Below are positions 17,524 to 26,199 of a stretch of DNA of 48,912 nucleotides, one piece after another. The DNA lies in the NCBI GenBank assembly GCA_030680175.1, contig JAUXWO010000082.1, forward strand, positions 1-48,912, given 5' to 3'. A program made the position numbers and the translations under genes. Each line of letters opens with the position of its first letter. Within the stretch, counting starts at the first letter, position 1. Below the pieces are notes generated by a model. The model was not told the origin of the DNA and did not search any database. It was given only the letters and a program-made list of their open reading frames with translations. The DNA is from Vicinamibacterales bacterium (GTDB lineage Bacteria; Acidobacteriota; Vicinamibacteria; Vicinamibacterales; UBA2999).

Positions 17524-18972
17524 TCAGGCTCCCTGTAGGTGAGACGCGACGGGATCCTGCACGGTCGGCAGGCCCGCCTCGGTCCACGCGACGATCCCGC
17601 CGGCGAGGTTGGTCACGCGGAGCACACCGTGGCGCCGGAGCAGGCTCGCCGCGATCGCCGAGCGGGCGCCCGTGCGGCACTGCAGCACGAGCAGCCGATC
17701 ACGCGGGATCTCCGCCAGGCGGCCGGTCAGGTACCCAAGCGGGATATGCCGCGCGCCCGGCAGGTGGCCTTCCGCCCACTCGGCGGGGCTGCGCACGTCG
17801 ATCACGACCGGCGCCTCGTCGCCGGCCGCCGCCAGTGCCGCCGGCTGGATCTGGGGCACGGTGGCGAGGGGACCGAACTCATGCGGCCATCGGTCGACCG
17901 CGCTCGCGTGGAACACGCTCTCGACCTGATCGAGTCCGATGAGGGCGAGCGCACGCACGGCCTCGCGCAAGCGGTCGCCGGCAAGCGGATCGATGATCAG
18001 GTGAAGGGGCTCCCCGTAGGACACGAGCCAGCCCGCCCACGTCACGAAGCTGTTGTTAAACGGGATATTGAGGGTGCCGGGCACGTGCCCTCGCGCGAAG
18101 ACATCGGCCGGGCGCGTGTCAATCACGAGGGCGTTGTCGCGCAGGGGATGCGACAGCTCGTCGTCGGGCCTGAGCGCGGGTGGCGCGATCCCGCCAATGA
18201 GGCGCGGCCCCTCCTTGTTGATCCGCTTCATCATCGCGAAGTACGTCGGCGGGTCGGGCTGTCCCGAGAGCACCGCCTCGACGAAGGCCGCCTCGTCGGG
18301 CACCTTGAACGCCCAGTTGAACCGGCGCTCGTACCCGAGGGTGCTGTGGGGAATCGCACTGATGCCCTTGCCGCACGCCGAGCCCGCGCCGTGTCCCGGC
18401 CAGATCTGCAGGTAGTCCTCGTGCGCCTGATCGAAGGCACGGAGGCTCGCCCACAACGTGCGCGCCCCCGCCTCCATCGTCCCCTTGATGTGGGCCGCAC
18501 GCTCGAGCAGGTCGGGACGGCCCACGTCCCCCACGAAGATGAAGTCGCCGGTCAGCGCGGCGATGGGCAGGTCGGCGGCGGCGCCGTCGGTGACGAGGAA
18601 CGAGAGGTGCTCCGGCGTGTGGCCCGGCGTGTGGACGGCCTGGAGCCGCACATTGCCGAGCTGAATCACGTCGCCATGCCGGATCAGCCGGCCTTCCGAC
18701 GCGAACTGATACTTCCAGTCCGCGTCCCCCTCATCCGAGAGCAGCAACGTGGCGCCCGTGCGCGCGGCCAACTCGCGGCTGCCCGACACGTAGTCGGCGT
18801 GAATGTGGGTCTCGGTGACGTACGTGATGCGGACGTTCTCCGCCTCGGCGGCGCGGATGTAGGCCTCGACGTCGCGGTTGGCATCGACGACGATGGCCTC
18901 GCGCGCGGCGGCACATCCGATGAGATAGCTGGCCTGCGCCAGGGCGGGTTCGAAGAAGCGCGTGACGAGCAT
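17524..18972 (-). CDS. Persulfide dioxygenase-rhodanese fusion (MBL fold)
   Basis: A 482-residue cytosolic protein. The metallo-beta-lactamase domain (about 1-235) has THIHADYVSG (H56, H58, D60), HTPGHTPEH (H118) and FVGDVGRPDL (D149). A Tyr after the Asp, where di-zinc hydrolases have His, is usual in the mononuclear-iron persulfide dioxygenases (ETHE1/SdoA-like), which oxidise glutathione persulfide to sulfite. Two rhodanese domains follow: one at about 275-365 without an active Cys and one at about 380-475 with QCRTGARS (C432). The fusion suggests coupled sulfane-sulfur transfer and oxidation. The start is the ATG at 18970-18972; longer in-frame starts lie inside the upstream peptidase gene. 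There is no Shine-Dalgarno; instead TACAAT ends 6 nt before the ATG (leaderless candidate). It begins 4 bp after the S9 peptidase stop. Confidence 0.92.
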   Translation of the reverse strand: MLVTRFFEPALAQASYLIGCAAAREAIVVDANRDVEAYIRAAEAENVRITYVTETHIHADYVSGSRELAARTGATLLLSDEGDADWKYQFASEGRLIRHGDVIQLGNVRLQAVHTPGHTPEHLSFLVTDGAAADLPIAALTGDFIFVGDVGRPDLLERAAHIKGTMEAGARTLWASLRAFDQAHEDYLQIWPGHGAGSACGKGISAIPHSTLGYERRFNWAFKVPDEAAFVEAVLSGQPDPPTYFAMMKRINKEGPRLIGGIAPPALRPDDELSHPLRDNALVIDTRPADVFARGHVPGTLNIPFNNSFVTWAGWLVSYGEPLHLIIDPLAGDRLREAVRALALIGLDQVESVFHASAVDRWPHEFGPLATVPQIQPAALAAAGDEAPVVIDVRSPAEWAEGHLPGARHIPLGYLTGRLAEIPRDRLLVLQCRTGARSAIAASLLRRHGVLRVTNLAGGIVAWTEAGLPTVQDPVASHLQGA

Positions 18973-18976
18973 ACGG

Positions 18977-21028
18977 CTATTGTAGACCCGGCGGCCGGGC
19001 GCCCAGGTTGTCGATCGGGACCGGCGCGAGCGTGTCGGCCGGCGTGAACCCGAACACGGCGCCGTAGAAGTAGAGCTCCGACTCGAGGGCCCGGACGATG
19101 TTCTCCGCGCGGCGGAAGCCGTGCTGTTCGCCCTCGAAGGCGATGTAGGCGACCGGCAGGCCCTTCGCCCGCACGGCATCGGCCATGCGCTCGGACTGAT
19201 TCGGCGGCACCACCTTGTCCTCGAGCCCCTGAAAGAGGATGAGCGCGCAGTTGAGGCCGTCGGTCGCGTACAGGGGCGAGCGGGCGCGGTAGACGTCCCG
19301 CATCGCCGGGTACGGGCCGATCAGGGAGTCGAGGTAGCGCGACTCGAACTTGTGCGTGTCGTGGGCGAGCACTTCGATGTCGCTGATGCCGTAGTAGCTC
19401 GCGCCCGCCTTGAAGACCTCGTGGAAGGCCAGCGCCGCGAGCGTCGTGTAGCCGCCGGCGCTGCCGCCGCGGATGATGAGCCGCGCCGGATCCGCGAGGC
19501 CCTCGGCGACGAGATGCCGCGCGGCGCTGACGGCATCCGCGACATCGACGATCCCCCACTGCCCGTTCAGCCGCTCGCGATAGGCACGGCCGTAGCCCGT
19601 GCTGCCGCCGTAATTGACGTCCACGACGGCGAAGCCGCGTGTGGTCCAGTACTGCACGTCCGACGCGTAGATCCCCTCGGTCGCGCCGGTCGGACCGCCG
19701 TGGGTGACGACGATCAAGGGCGGCCGCTCGCCGGGGGGCGCCTCGAATCGGGCGTTGGCCGGCGGGTAGTAGAACGCGTGGACGTCGAGTCCCTGGCTGG
19801 CGAAGGTGATGGGTTCGGCCACCGACACGTCGGCGGGATCGAGCCGATCGCTGCTGGAGACACGGAGCACCTCGACCTCGGCCGCCGCGAAGGTCATGCG
19901 CACGAGCGACAGCGGCATCGTCGGGGACGCACCGATGAAGTACGCGGCGCGATGGTCGGCGACGATGCCCTCCAGGGGCTCGAACGCCAGCGGCACCGGC
20001 TGGAACCGGCGCGACTCCAGATCGACCAGCGCGAGCTTCCACTGCCCGCGGTCCGCGTAGGTCGCCACGAGACGGCCGGGACCGGCAAACGCGTAGGTGA
20101 CCATGCTGAACACCCACTGCGGCTTGCCGAACTCCGCCGCCATCGGGTGCAGGGGCTCGATCGCGCCATCGCGCGCACGATACAGGTTCCACCAGCCCGT
20201 GCGGTCGGACACGAAGTACAGCACCCCGTCGGGGGACCAGGACGGCTGGAAGATCGACTCGTCGGCGCCGCCCGCGATCCGGGTGCGCGTGCGCGGCACG
20301 CCGGCGGCGTCCAGATCCGCGACCCACAACTCGGTCCCGTCCCAGGGCATGTTCGGATGCCGCCACTCGATCCAGGCGAGCCGGCGTCCATCGGGACTGA
20401 CCACGGGGTCGGAGTAGAAGTCCGCGCCCGACGCGAGGACGACGCCCGGGGACGGCGTCACGGCCCCGGCCAGGTCGAGCGCGCCCTCGATGGCCACGAT
20501 CGCGTTCGACGGCTCGCCGGTGCCGGCGGTGTGATCCTCGCGCACGCACACCAGACGTCCGTGGGTGGCATCGACGCTGCAATCGGCGTAGCGGGCCCCG
20601 GGCGTCGTGAGGGGCACCGGCACCCCGCCGGGGGTGTGCCGGTGGAGGATCTGATCGGTGAAGTTGGAGAAGAAGACGGTCCCGCGGTGCACGGTGAACG
20701 CGGCCCCGCCGTACTCGTGTACGCGCGTTCGTGCATTGAAGCCGGGCGGCGTCACGTCGAGCAGCCGGCCGTCGGCCGTGTGGCGCACGATCACGTTGCG
20801 CCCGCCTTCGGCCGCGCGGCCCTCCACCCAGTAGAGGTCGTCGCCGTCGAGCACCGGGTGGTCGAACCGGATCGCGCCGGCGGTGGCGCGCACGGCAGAC
20901 AGGGGCGACGTCCATGTACCGAACGGCGCCACCGTCCGGCGGACGTTCTCGTCACGCCCACCGCACCCGGCGATGGCCAGCACGGCCAGCAGCAACCCTC
21001 CGCCCATCGCGCCGGTCACATCCGTCAT
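18977..21028 (-). CDS. S9 family prolyl oligopeptidase-like lipoprotein
   Basis: A 683-residue exported peptidase. The chosen ATG (21026-21028) is followed by a lipoprotein signal with lipobox LAIAGC (C22), so the protein should be lipid-anchored; an ATG 111 bp upstream would bury this signal. Residues about 30-400 form a WD40/beta-propeller-like domain (SPDGRRLAWIEWR, SWSPDGVLYFVSDRTGWWNL). The C-terminal alpha/beta hydrolase (about 410-683) has THGGPTGAT, nucleophile motif GGSAGGY (S523), Asp in GLEDKVVPP (D604) and His in EGEQHGF (H636), a complete triad. S9 enzymes of this type cleave dipeptides or short oligopeptides. TATACT ends 6 nt before the ATG and there is no Shine-Dalgarno. Confidence 0.92.
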   Translation of the reverse strand: MTDVTGAMGGGLLLAVLAIAGCGGRDENVRRTVAPFGTWTSPLSAVRATAGAIRFDHPVLDGDDLYWVEGRAAEGGRNVIVRHTADGRLLDVTPPGFNARTRVHEYGGAAFTVHRGTVFFSNFTDQILHRHTPGGVPVPLTTPGARYADCSVDATHGRLVCVREDHTAGTGEPSNAIVAIEGALDLAGAVTPSPGVVLASGADFYSDPVVSPDGRRLAWIEWRHPNMPWDGTELWVADLDAAGVPRTRTRIAGGADESIFQPSWSPDGVLYFVSDRTGWWNLYRARDGAIEPLHPMAAEFGKPQWVFSMVTYAFAGPGRLVATYADRGQWKLALVDLESRRFQPVPLAFEPLEGIVADHRAAYFIGASPTMPLSLVRMTFAAAEVEVLRVSSSDRLDPADVSVAEPITFASQGLDVHAFYYPPANARFEAPPGERPPLIVVTHGGPTGATEGIYASDVQYWTTRGFAVVDVNYGGSTGYGRAYRERLNGQWGIVDVADAVSAARHLVAEGLADPARLIIRGGSAGGYTTLAALAFHEVFKAGASYYGISDIEVLAHDTHKFESRYLDSLIGPYPAMRDVYRARSPLYATDGLNCALILFQGLEDKVVPPNQSERMADAVRAKGLPVAYIAFEGEQHGFRRAENIVRALESELYFYGAVFGFTPADTLAPVPIDNLGARPPGLQ
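18979..18984 (-). promoter_or_regulatory. -10-like TACAAT 6 nt before the dioxygenase ATG
   Basis: On the minus strand TACAAT overlaps the end of the S9 peptidase gene and is followed by AGCCGT and the ATG. A transcription start about 7 nt downstream would fall on the A of ATG, giving a leaderless mRNA. No convincing -35 was found. Confidence 0.4.
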
Positions 21029-21034
21029 CGTCTG

Positions 21035-21040
21035 AGTATA
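21035..21040 (-). promoter_or_regulatory. -10-like TATACT 6 nt before the S9 peptidase ATG
   Basis: On the minus strand TATACT (five of six consensus bases) is followed by CAGACG and the ATG, so the expected transcription start coincides with the start codon. No good -35 lies 16-19 nt upstream. Confidence 0.45.
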
Positions 21041-21216
21041 GCGAGGGCGTGTGCCGCGGCTGACGGCGTTGAGGGCGGCGACGGAATGTGTGCAGCCCGA
21101 GAAGAGGCCACAAGAAAAGGAGGGCCGGCCGGACCCCAACGTCCCGGCCAGCCCTGAAGTGTGAATCGTTTATGGATGAATGCGTTGTCGCTCGTTGGTT
21201 GCGTTCGCCTCCTCTC

Positions 21217-21329
21217 GAGGGGTCTGACCTCTCCCCGGGTCCTTCTCGCCGGGGAGGGGTCTGACCCCTGGTCAGCGAGGGGTCTGACCCCTCCCCTGGT
21301 CCGTCTGAGGGGGGAGGGGTCTGACCCCT
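21217..21329. repeat. Four copies of a palindromic GAGGGGTCTGACCCCT repeat
   Basis: Copies at 21217-21232 (one mismatch), 21254-21269, 21277-21292 and 21314-21329, each an imperfect palindrome with GGGGTC/GACCCC arms. They lie just downstream of the PII gene on its strand and could act as a transcription-ending or mRNA-stabilising cluster. A related GGGGGCTGACCCCTC sequence occurs at 17421-17435 near the start of the ADOP permease. Confidence 0.75.
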
Positions 21330-21336
21330 GCTCACC

Positions 21337-21690
21337 TCAGCTCGGCACCGGCGTGACGGCGTCGCGATCCGACTCGCCGGTCCGGATGCGGTAAATCGAC
21401 TCGATGGGCAGGACCATGATCTTGCCGTCGCCCACCTCTCCGGTACGGGCGGCCTCGATGATGGCGTCGATGGCCGGCCGCACGAACGGCTCCGACACCG
21501 CGATCTCGAGGCGCACTTTCTCCGACAGCGCCATCTTCACCGTGGTGCCGCGGTAGTTCTCGACGTGCTCCATCTCGCCGCCATGTCCCTGCACGCGGCT
21601 GATCGTCAGCCCGCGCACCTCGGCGCGAAAGAGCGCCTCGAGCACGTCGCTCAATTGCTCCGGTCGAATCACCGCGATGATGAGCTTCAC
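21337..21690 (-). CDS. PII nitrogen-regulatory protein (GlnB/GlnK-like) lacking Tyr51
   Basis: A 117-residue PII protein that senses ATP/ADP and 2-oxoglutarate and controls the ammonium channel encoded next to it. The start is GTG (21688-21690), overlapping the amt stop as GTGA, with an excellent GAAGGAGG 6 nt before it. The fold is recognisable: MKLIIAVIRPEQLSDVLEAL, B loop TGEVGDGKIMVLPIESIYRIRTGE. The T loop reads HVENYRGTTVKMAL: Tyr46 is kept, but position 51, the Tyr uridylylated in E. coli GlnB, is Val (codon 21538-21540). It should therefore not be regulated by GlnD-type uridylylation, though T49/T50 could offer another site. Linkage to amt favours GlnK-like action, plugging the channel when nitrogen is ample. 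Confidence 0.93.
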   Translation of the reverse strand: MKLIIAVIRPEQLSDVLEALFRAEVRGLTISRVQGHGGEMEHVENYRGTTVKMALSEKVRLEIAVSEPFVRPAIDAIIEAARTGEVGDGKIMVLPIESIYRIRTGESDRDAVTPVPS

Positions 21691-22973
21691 AGCCGGCCTC
21701 CTTCGTGCAGGGGCACGCGCACCGCCGCGGCGGCGCGCGCCGCGACATCCGGGGACACGAGAATCGCGCCGTCGCCTCCCGTGTAGGCCTCCTCGCCGTG
21801 CTCGGTCACGTCGAGGCCGACGCCCTCCTGCCGTCCGCCCGCCCGCAGCGGCACGACGAGGCCGATCAGCCGGAGGATGACGAAGGTGCAGATCGCGCTG
21901 TAGGCGAGCACGATGATGACGCCGTACATCTGCACCATCACCTGGCTGGGATTGCCGAAGAGCAGGCCGTTCGTGCCGCCGCTCCAGGCGGCGTCGGCAA
22001 AGACGCCCGTCAGCACGGCGCCCGTCGCGCCGCCGAGTCCATGCGCGGCGGCCACATCGAGCGAGTCGTCCAGCGTGGTCCGCGCGCGCAGGATCAGCGC
22101 GGCGTAGCAGGGCCCCACGGCGAGGGCCCCGATGGCCAGCGCCGACAGCGGACCGACGAACCCGGCCGCCGGCGTGATGGCGACCAGGCCGACGACAATC
22201 GCCGTGGCGCCGCCGATCGCGGTGACGCGGCCGCCGCGCACGAGGTCGATCAGCGTCCACATCACGAGGGCCGCCGCCGGCGCGAGCCAGGTGTTGACGA
22301 ACGCGAGGACGGCCAGTTCGTTCGCCGCCAGGGCGCTCCCCGCGTTGAAGCCGAACCAGCCGAACCACAGCAGGCCGGCGCCGAGCAGCGTGAACGGGAC
22401 GTTGTGCGGCAGGATGGCGTGGCGGCCGTAGTCCTTGCGTGGACCCACGACGCGCGCGGCCACGACCGCCGCGGCGGCGGCGTTGACATGCACGACCGTC
22501 CCGCCGGCGAAGTCGAGCGCCCCGTCGGCCGCCAGGAAGCCCCCGCCCCACACCCAGTGCGCGACCGGCGCGTACACCGCGAGCATCCAGATCGTGATGA
22601 AGGCCAGGTAGGCGCTGAACCGCATCCGCTCGACGACCGCGCCCGAGATGAGCGCCGCCGTGATGATCGCGAATGTGCCCTGGAACGCCATGAACAACAG
22701 GTGCGGCACCGTGCCCTGCGCCTCGAGGCCCACCCCGCGCAGCAGCACGAACGACAGATCGCCGACGAGCGCATGGCCCCCGGCAAACGCCAGCGAGTAC
22801 CCGCCCAGCGCCCACACGACCCCGACGACGCCGAGCGACACGAAGCTCATCATCAGCGTGTTCAGCGCGTTCTTCGAACGCACCATGCCACCGTAGAAGA
22901 AGCCGAGCGCCGGGGTCATCAGCAGCACGAGCGCTGTGGACACCAGCACCCATGCGATGTCCGCGTGATTCAT
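21687..22973 (-). CDS. amt: Ammonium transporter (Amt/MEP/Rh)
   Basis: A 428-residue inner-membrane channel with about 11 helices. The ATG at 22971-22973 is preferred because GGGGAGG lies 9 nt upstream and MNHADIAWVLVSTALVLLM matches the usual mature start; two further ATGs 9 and 18 bp upstream are in frame. Family marks: PALGFFYGGMVRSKN, MAFQGTFAIITAALISGA, the pore histidines H162 (GTVVHVNAAAA) and H311 (AAAHGLGGATG), FGWFGFNAGSAL, and the cytosolic tail with GLDVTEHGEEAY that docks PII. It has no long N-terminal signal. It is coupled to the PII gene by a 4-bp overlap, and the NifA-like activator gene lies upstream on the same strand. Confidence 0.95.
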   Translation of the reverse strand: MNHADIAWVLVSTALVLLMTPALGFFYGGMVRSKNALNTLMMSFVSLGVVGVVWALGGYSLAFAGGHALVGDLSFVLLRGVGLEAQGTVPHLLFMAFQGTFAIITAALISGAVVERMRFSAYLAFITIWMLAVYAPVAHWVWGGGFLAADGALDFAGGTVVHVNAAAAAVVAARVVGPRKDYGRHAILPHNVPFTLLGAGLLWFGWFGFNAGSALAANELAVLAFVNTWLAPAAALVMWTLIDLVRGGRVTAIGGATAIVVGLVAITPAAGFVGPLSALAIGALAVGPCYAALILRARTTLDDSLDVAAAHGLGGATGAVLTGVFADAAWSGGTNGLLFGNPSQVMVQMYGVIIVLAYSAICTFVILRLIGLVVPLRAGGRQEGVGLDVTEHGEEAYTGGDGAILVSPDVAARAAAAVRVPLHEGGRL

Positions 22974-23162
22974 CACCCTCATCCTCCCCATGTCCGCGCG
23001 GCCCGGTCCGTCCGGGCGCGCCCTGTCGAGACAAGAGAGCAAGATCCGGGACACCCTGGGCGCAGGGGCGGAGTGATCGCGTAACCCGATGTCCTGGTGA
23101 GAGTTACGCAGAATGAGGGGCGAGATGCGCCAGCCGAATGGAGCCACAAAAATGTCGGAGGC

Positions 23163-24740
<1,578 letters not shown>

Positions 24741-25045
24741 GCGTCGAGACTACGACAGAATTGTCGGACCCGCTCACGCAAACAACGGATATGTCGGATG
24801 CCTCCAGATCATCGGCTCCAGCGGAGTGCATCGACTGAAGAGGTACTACCAGCGCCTCTGCTCAACCGCGATTCCGCGGGCCGCCCAGCGGGCCGCCCGG
24901 CAGCAAATCTTCAACGACACGCCACCAGAGCCGGACCACAATATTTGGTGGACGGCGGCGCATCCACTACAATTGCGGCCGTACGGTCACGTGGTTTCCG
25001 GCCCCGTCCGGTCGCCAGCCGCCGTGGTCCGCGGGAGGGCTTCCC
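24741..25045. other. Divergent spacer between activator and ParA-like genes
   Basis: 305 bp without a gene. Near the activator start lies the inverted repeat CGACA-GAAT-TGTCG (24753-24766) and two copies of TGTCGGA (24762-24768, 24792-24798), a possible operator. The right end carries a promoter-like sequence for the ParA gene. The middle, around 24810-24930, shows no recognisable signal. Confidence 0.5.
24945..24973 (+). promoter_or_regulatory. Sigma-70-type promoter of the ParA-like gene
   Basis: TTGGTG at 24945-24950, a 17-nt spacer, and TACAAT at 24968-24973 (five of six -10 bases). Transcription would start near 24980, leaving a 5' leader of about 65 nt. The -35 lies next to an AT-rich CACAATATTTGG stretch. 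Confidence 0.45.
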
Positions 25046-25867
25046 ATGCGACGGATCGCCATCGTCAACATGAAGGGCGGCGTCGGCAAGACGACCACGG
25101 CCGTGCAGATCGCGGCCGGCTTCGCGGCCCGCGGACGGCGCGTGCTGCTGGTCGACGCGGACCCGCAGGGCAACATCGGGCACGTGCTCGGGCTCACGGC
25201 GCCCCGCACCGTGCGCGACCTGATGCTCGGCGAGTGCGGCCCCGGCGACGCCATCGTGCGCGAGGCGCGCCCGGGCCTCGACGTCATCACGGCCACGCCG
25301 GCCGCCTTCGCCCTGGAATCACAGCTGGCGGGCACGATTCAGCGGGAGACGCTGCTCGCGCGACGGCTTCGCGACGTGCGCGGCGTGGACGTGCTCGTGT
25401 TCGACACGTCCCCGGCGATGAACCTGCTGACCTACAATGCGCTGCTGGCCGCCAACGAACTCGTCCTGCCGGTGGGGATGGACTCGCTGGCGCTGATGGG
25501 CGCGCGCCAGACGCTCGACGGCGTGAACGAGATTCGCGGGCTGTGGCCGGAACGGACGCTGTCGCTCGCGGCCGTCGTCCCGACGGCGGTGAGCGCACAG
25601 ACGCACGCCAGCCGCGCGGTCCTCGAGGCCCTCGAGGCCGATCCGGAGATGGGCGCCCGGCTGTTCCGTCAGGGCATCCGTCAGTGCATCGACCTGACGT
25701 ATGCCGCCGCCGCGTGCCAGACGATCTGGGAGTACGCGCCGCGGAGCCGGGCGGCGGAGGACTACACGGCGCTGCTTGAGTGGCTGGAGGGGCGCGCCCC
25801 CGCACGCGAGGTCAGGGAAGATGACGAAGAAGAAGCCCCGTCCGTCGTTCAGCGTTCCCCCGCCTGA
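25046..25867 (+). CDS. ParA/MinD-like ATPase
   Basis: A 273-residue cytosolic P-loop ATPase of the ParA superfamily. The deviant Walker A is MKGGVGKTT (signature Lys K10, catalytic Lys K15), the A' motif is VLLVDADPQGN, and Walker B is DVLVFDTSPAMN; a Leu-rich VLPVGMDSLALMGARQTL stretch follows. There is no N-terminal helix-turn-helix and no amphipathic MinD-type C-terminal helix; instead the C-terminus is acidic (REDDEEEAPS). Such ATPases place DNA, chemoreceptor clusters, carboxysomes or other cargo with the help of a small partner protein. There is no ParB or parS nearby, so a cargo-positioning role is more likely than chromosome partition, by inference. The last 47 bp overlap the following small gene. 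GGGAGG precedes the ATG. Confidence 0.9.
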   Translation: MRRIAIVNMKGGVGKTTTAVQIAAGFAARGRRVLLVDADPQGNIGHVLGLTAPRTVRDLMLGECGPGDAIVREARPGLDVITATPAAFALESQLAGTIQRETLLARRLRDVRGVDVLVFDTSPAMNLLTYNALLAANELVLPVGMDSLALMGARQTLDGVNEIRGLWPERTLSLAAVVPTAVSAQTHASRAVLEALEADPEMGARLFRQGIRQCIDLTYAAAACQTIWEYAPRSRAAEDYTALLEWLEGRAPAREVREDDEEEAPSVVQRSPA

Positions 25868-26195
25868 ACCGGCCAGGGGCAAGGCGCCCGCGGGCGGATG
25901 GGTCTATCGGTCCCCGGAAGGGGCGGCCCTGCCTCCCGCGGCGAGGGCGAAGAAGCCCGCCCCAAAGGCGGCCGTCCCCGCACCCGCGGTCAGGCCCAGC
26001 CGCACACCCGTGGCCCCCGCGGCCCCAGTAGCACCCGCAGCCACGGTGGCGCCCGCGGCCCCCGAGGCGAAGACGCCGGCACGGGCGCCCCGCCCGGCAA
26101 GCGGGGGCGTCTCCCGTGTCCTGGCGTGTGTGCTGTTCCCGATCTCGCTCGCGACGACCGCCGCCGGCCGTCTCGTCCTCGGCCGCCGTCGCTGA
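25821..26195 (+). CDS. Small Pro/Ala-rich protein with hydrophobic C-terminus, overlapping ParA gene
   Basis: A 124-residue protein starting at the ATG at 25821, inside the 3' end of the ParA gene (47-bp overlap in another frame), with CAGGGAAG just upstream. Residues 1-15 are basic (MTKKKPRPSFSVPPP), a short GWVYRSPEG motif follows (about 26-34), residues 35-95 are a disordered Pro/Ala/Lys stretch with VAPAAP-like repeats, and residues about 97-120 form a hydrophobic segment (VSRVLACVLFPISLATTAAG) ending in RRR. I know no family for it. Gene overlap, basic N-terminus and disorder are what small ParA partner proteins (McdB- or ParC-like) look like, so it may tether the ATPase or its cargo to the membrane. 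That role is inference. The compositional bias could also allow a spurious frame, but the neat Shine-Dalgarno argues against this. Confidence 0.65.
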   Translation: MTKKKPRPSFSVPPPEPARGKAPAGGWVYRSPEGAALPPAARAKKPAPKAAVPAPAVRPSRTPVAPAAPVAPAATVAPAAPEAKTPARAPRPASGGVSRVLACVLFPISLATTAAGRLVLGRRR

Positions 26196-26199
26196 CGGC
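26185..26199. terminator. Short hairpin at the ParA-operon end
   Basis: GCCGTC (26185-26190) and GACGGC (26194-26199) pair around GCT and contain the TGA stop of the small protein; the right arm touches the stop of the convergent peptidase gene. The 6-bp stem has no T-run. Confidence 0.3.

Larger units (their letters stand above)
21029..21336. other. Spacer between PII and S9 peptidase genes, repeat-bearing
   Basis: About 300 bp without a gene. The half next to the peptidase holds its -10-like sequence; the half next to the PII gene holds four copies of a GAGGGGTCTGACCCCT repeat. No other structure was recognised. Confidence 0.6.

Noticed and set aside
22974-23162. Sigma-54 (-24/-12) promoter upstream of amt
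   Set aside because: The best candidate, GGTGTCCCGGATCTTGC on the minus strand near 23054-23038, has GT instead of the required GG at -24; another near 23145 has GG and GC one base too close.
25046-25867. Chromosome partition ParA (soj) gene
   Set aside because: No ParB, parS or chromosome-origin genes are adjacent, so I kept the neutral ParA-like call.
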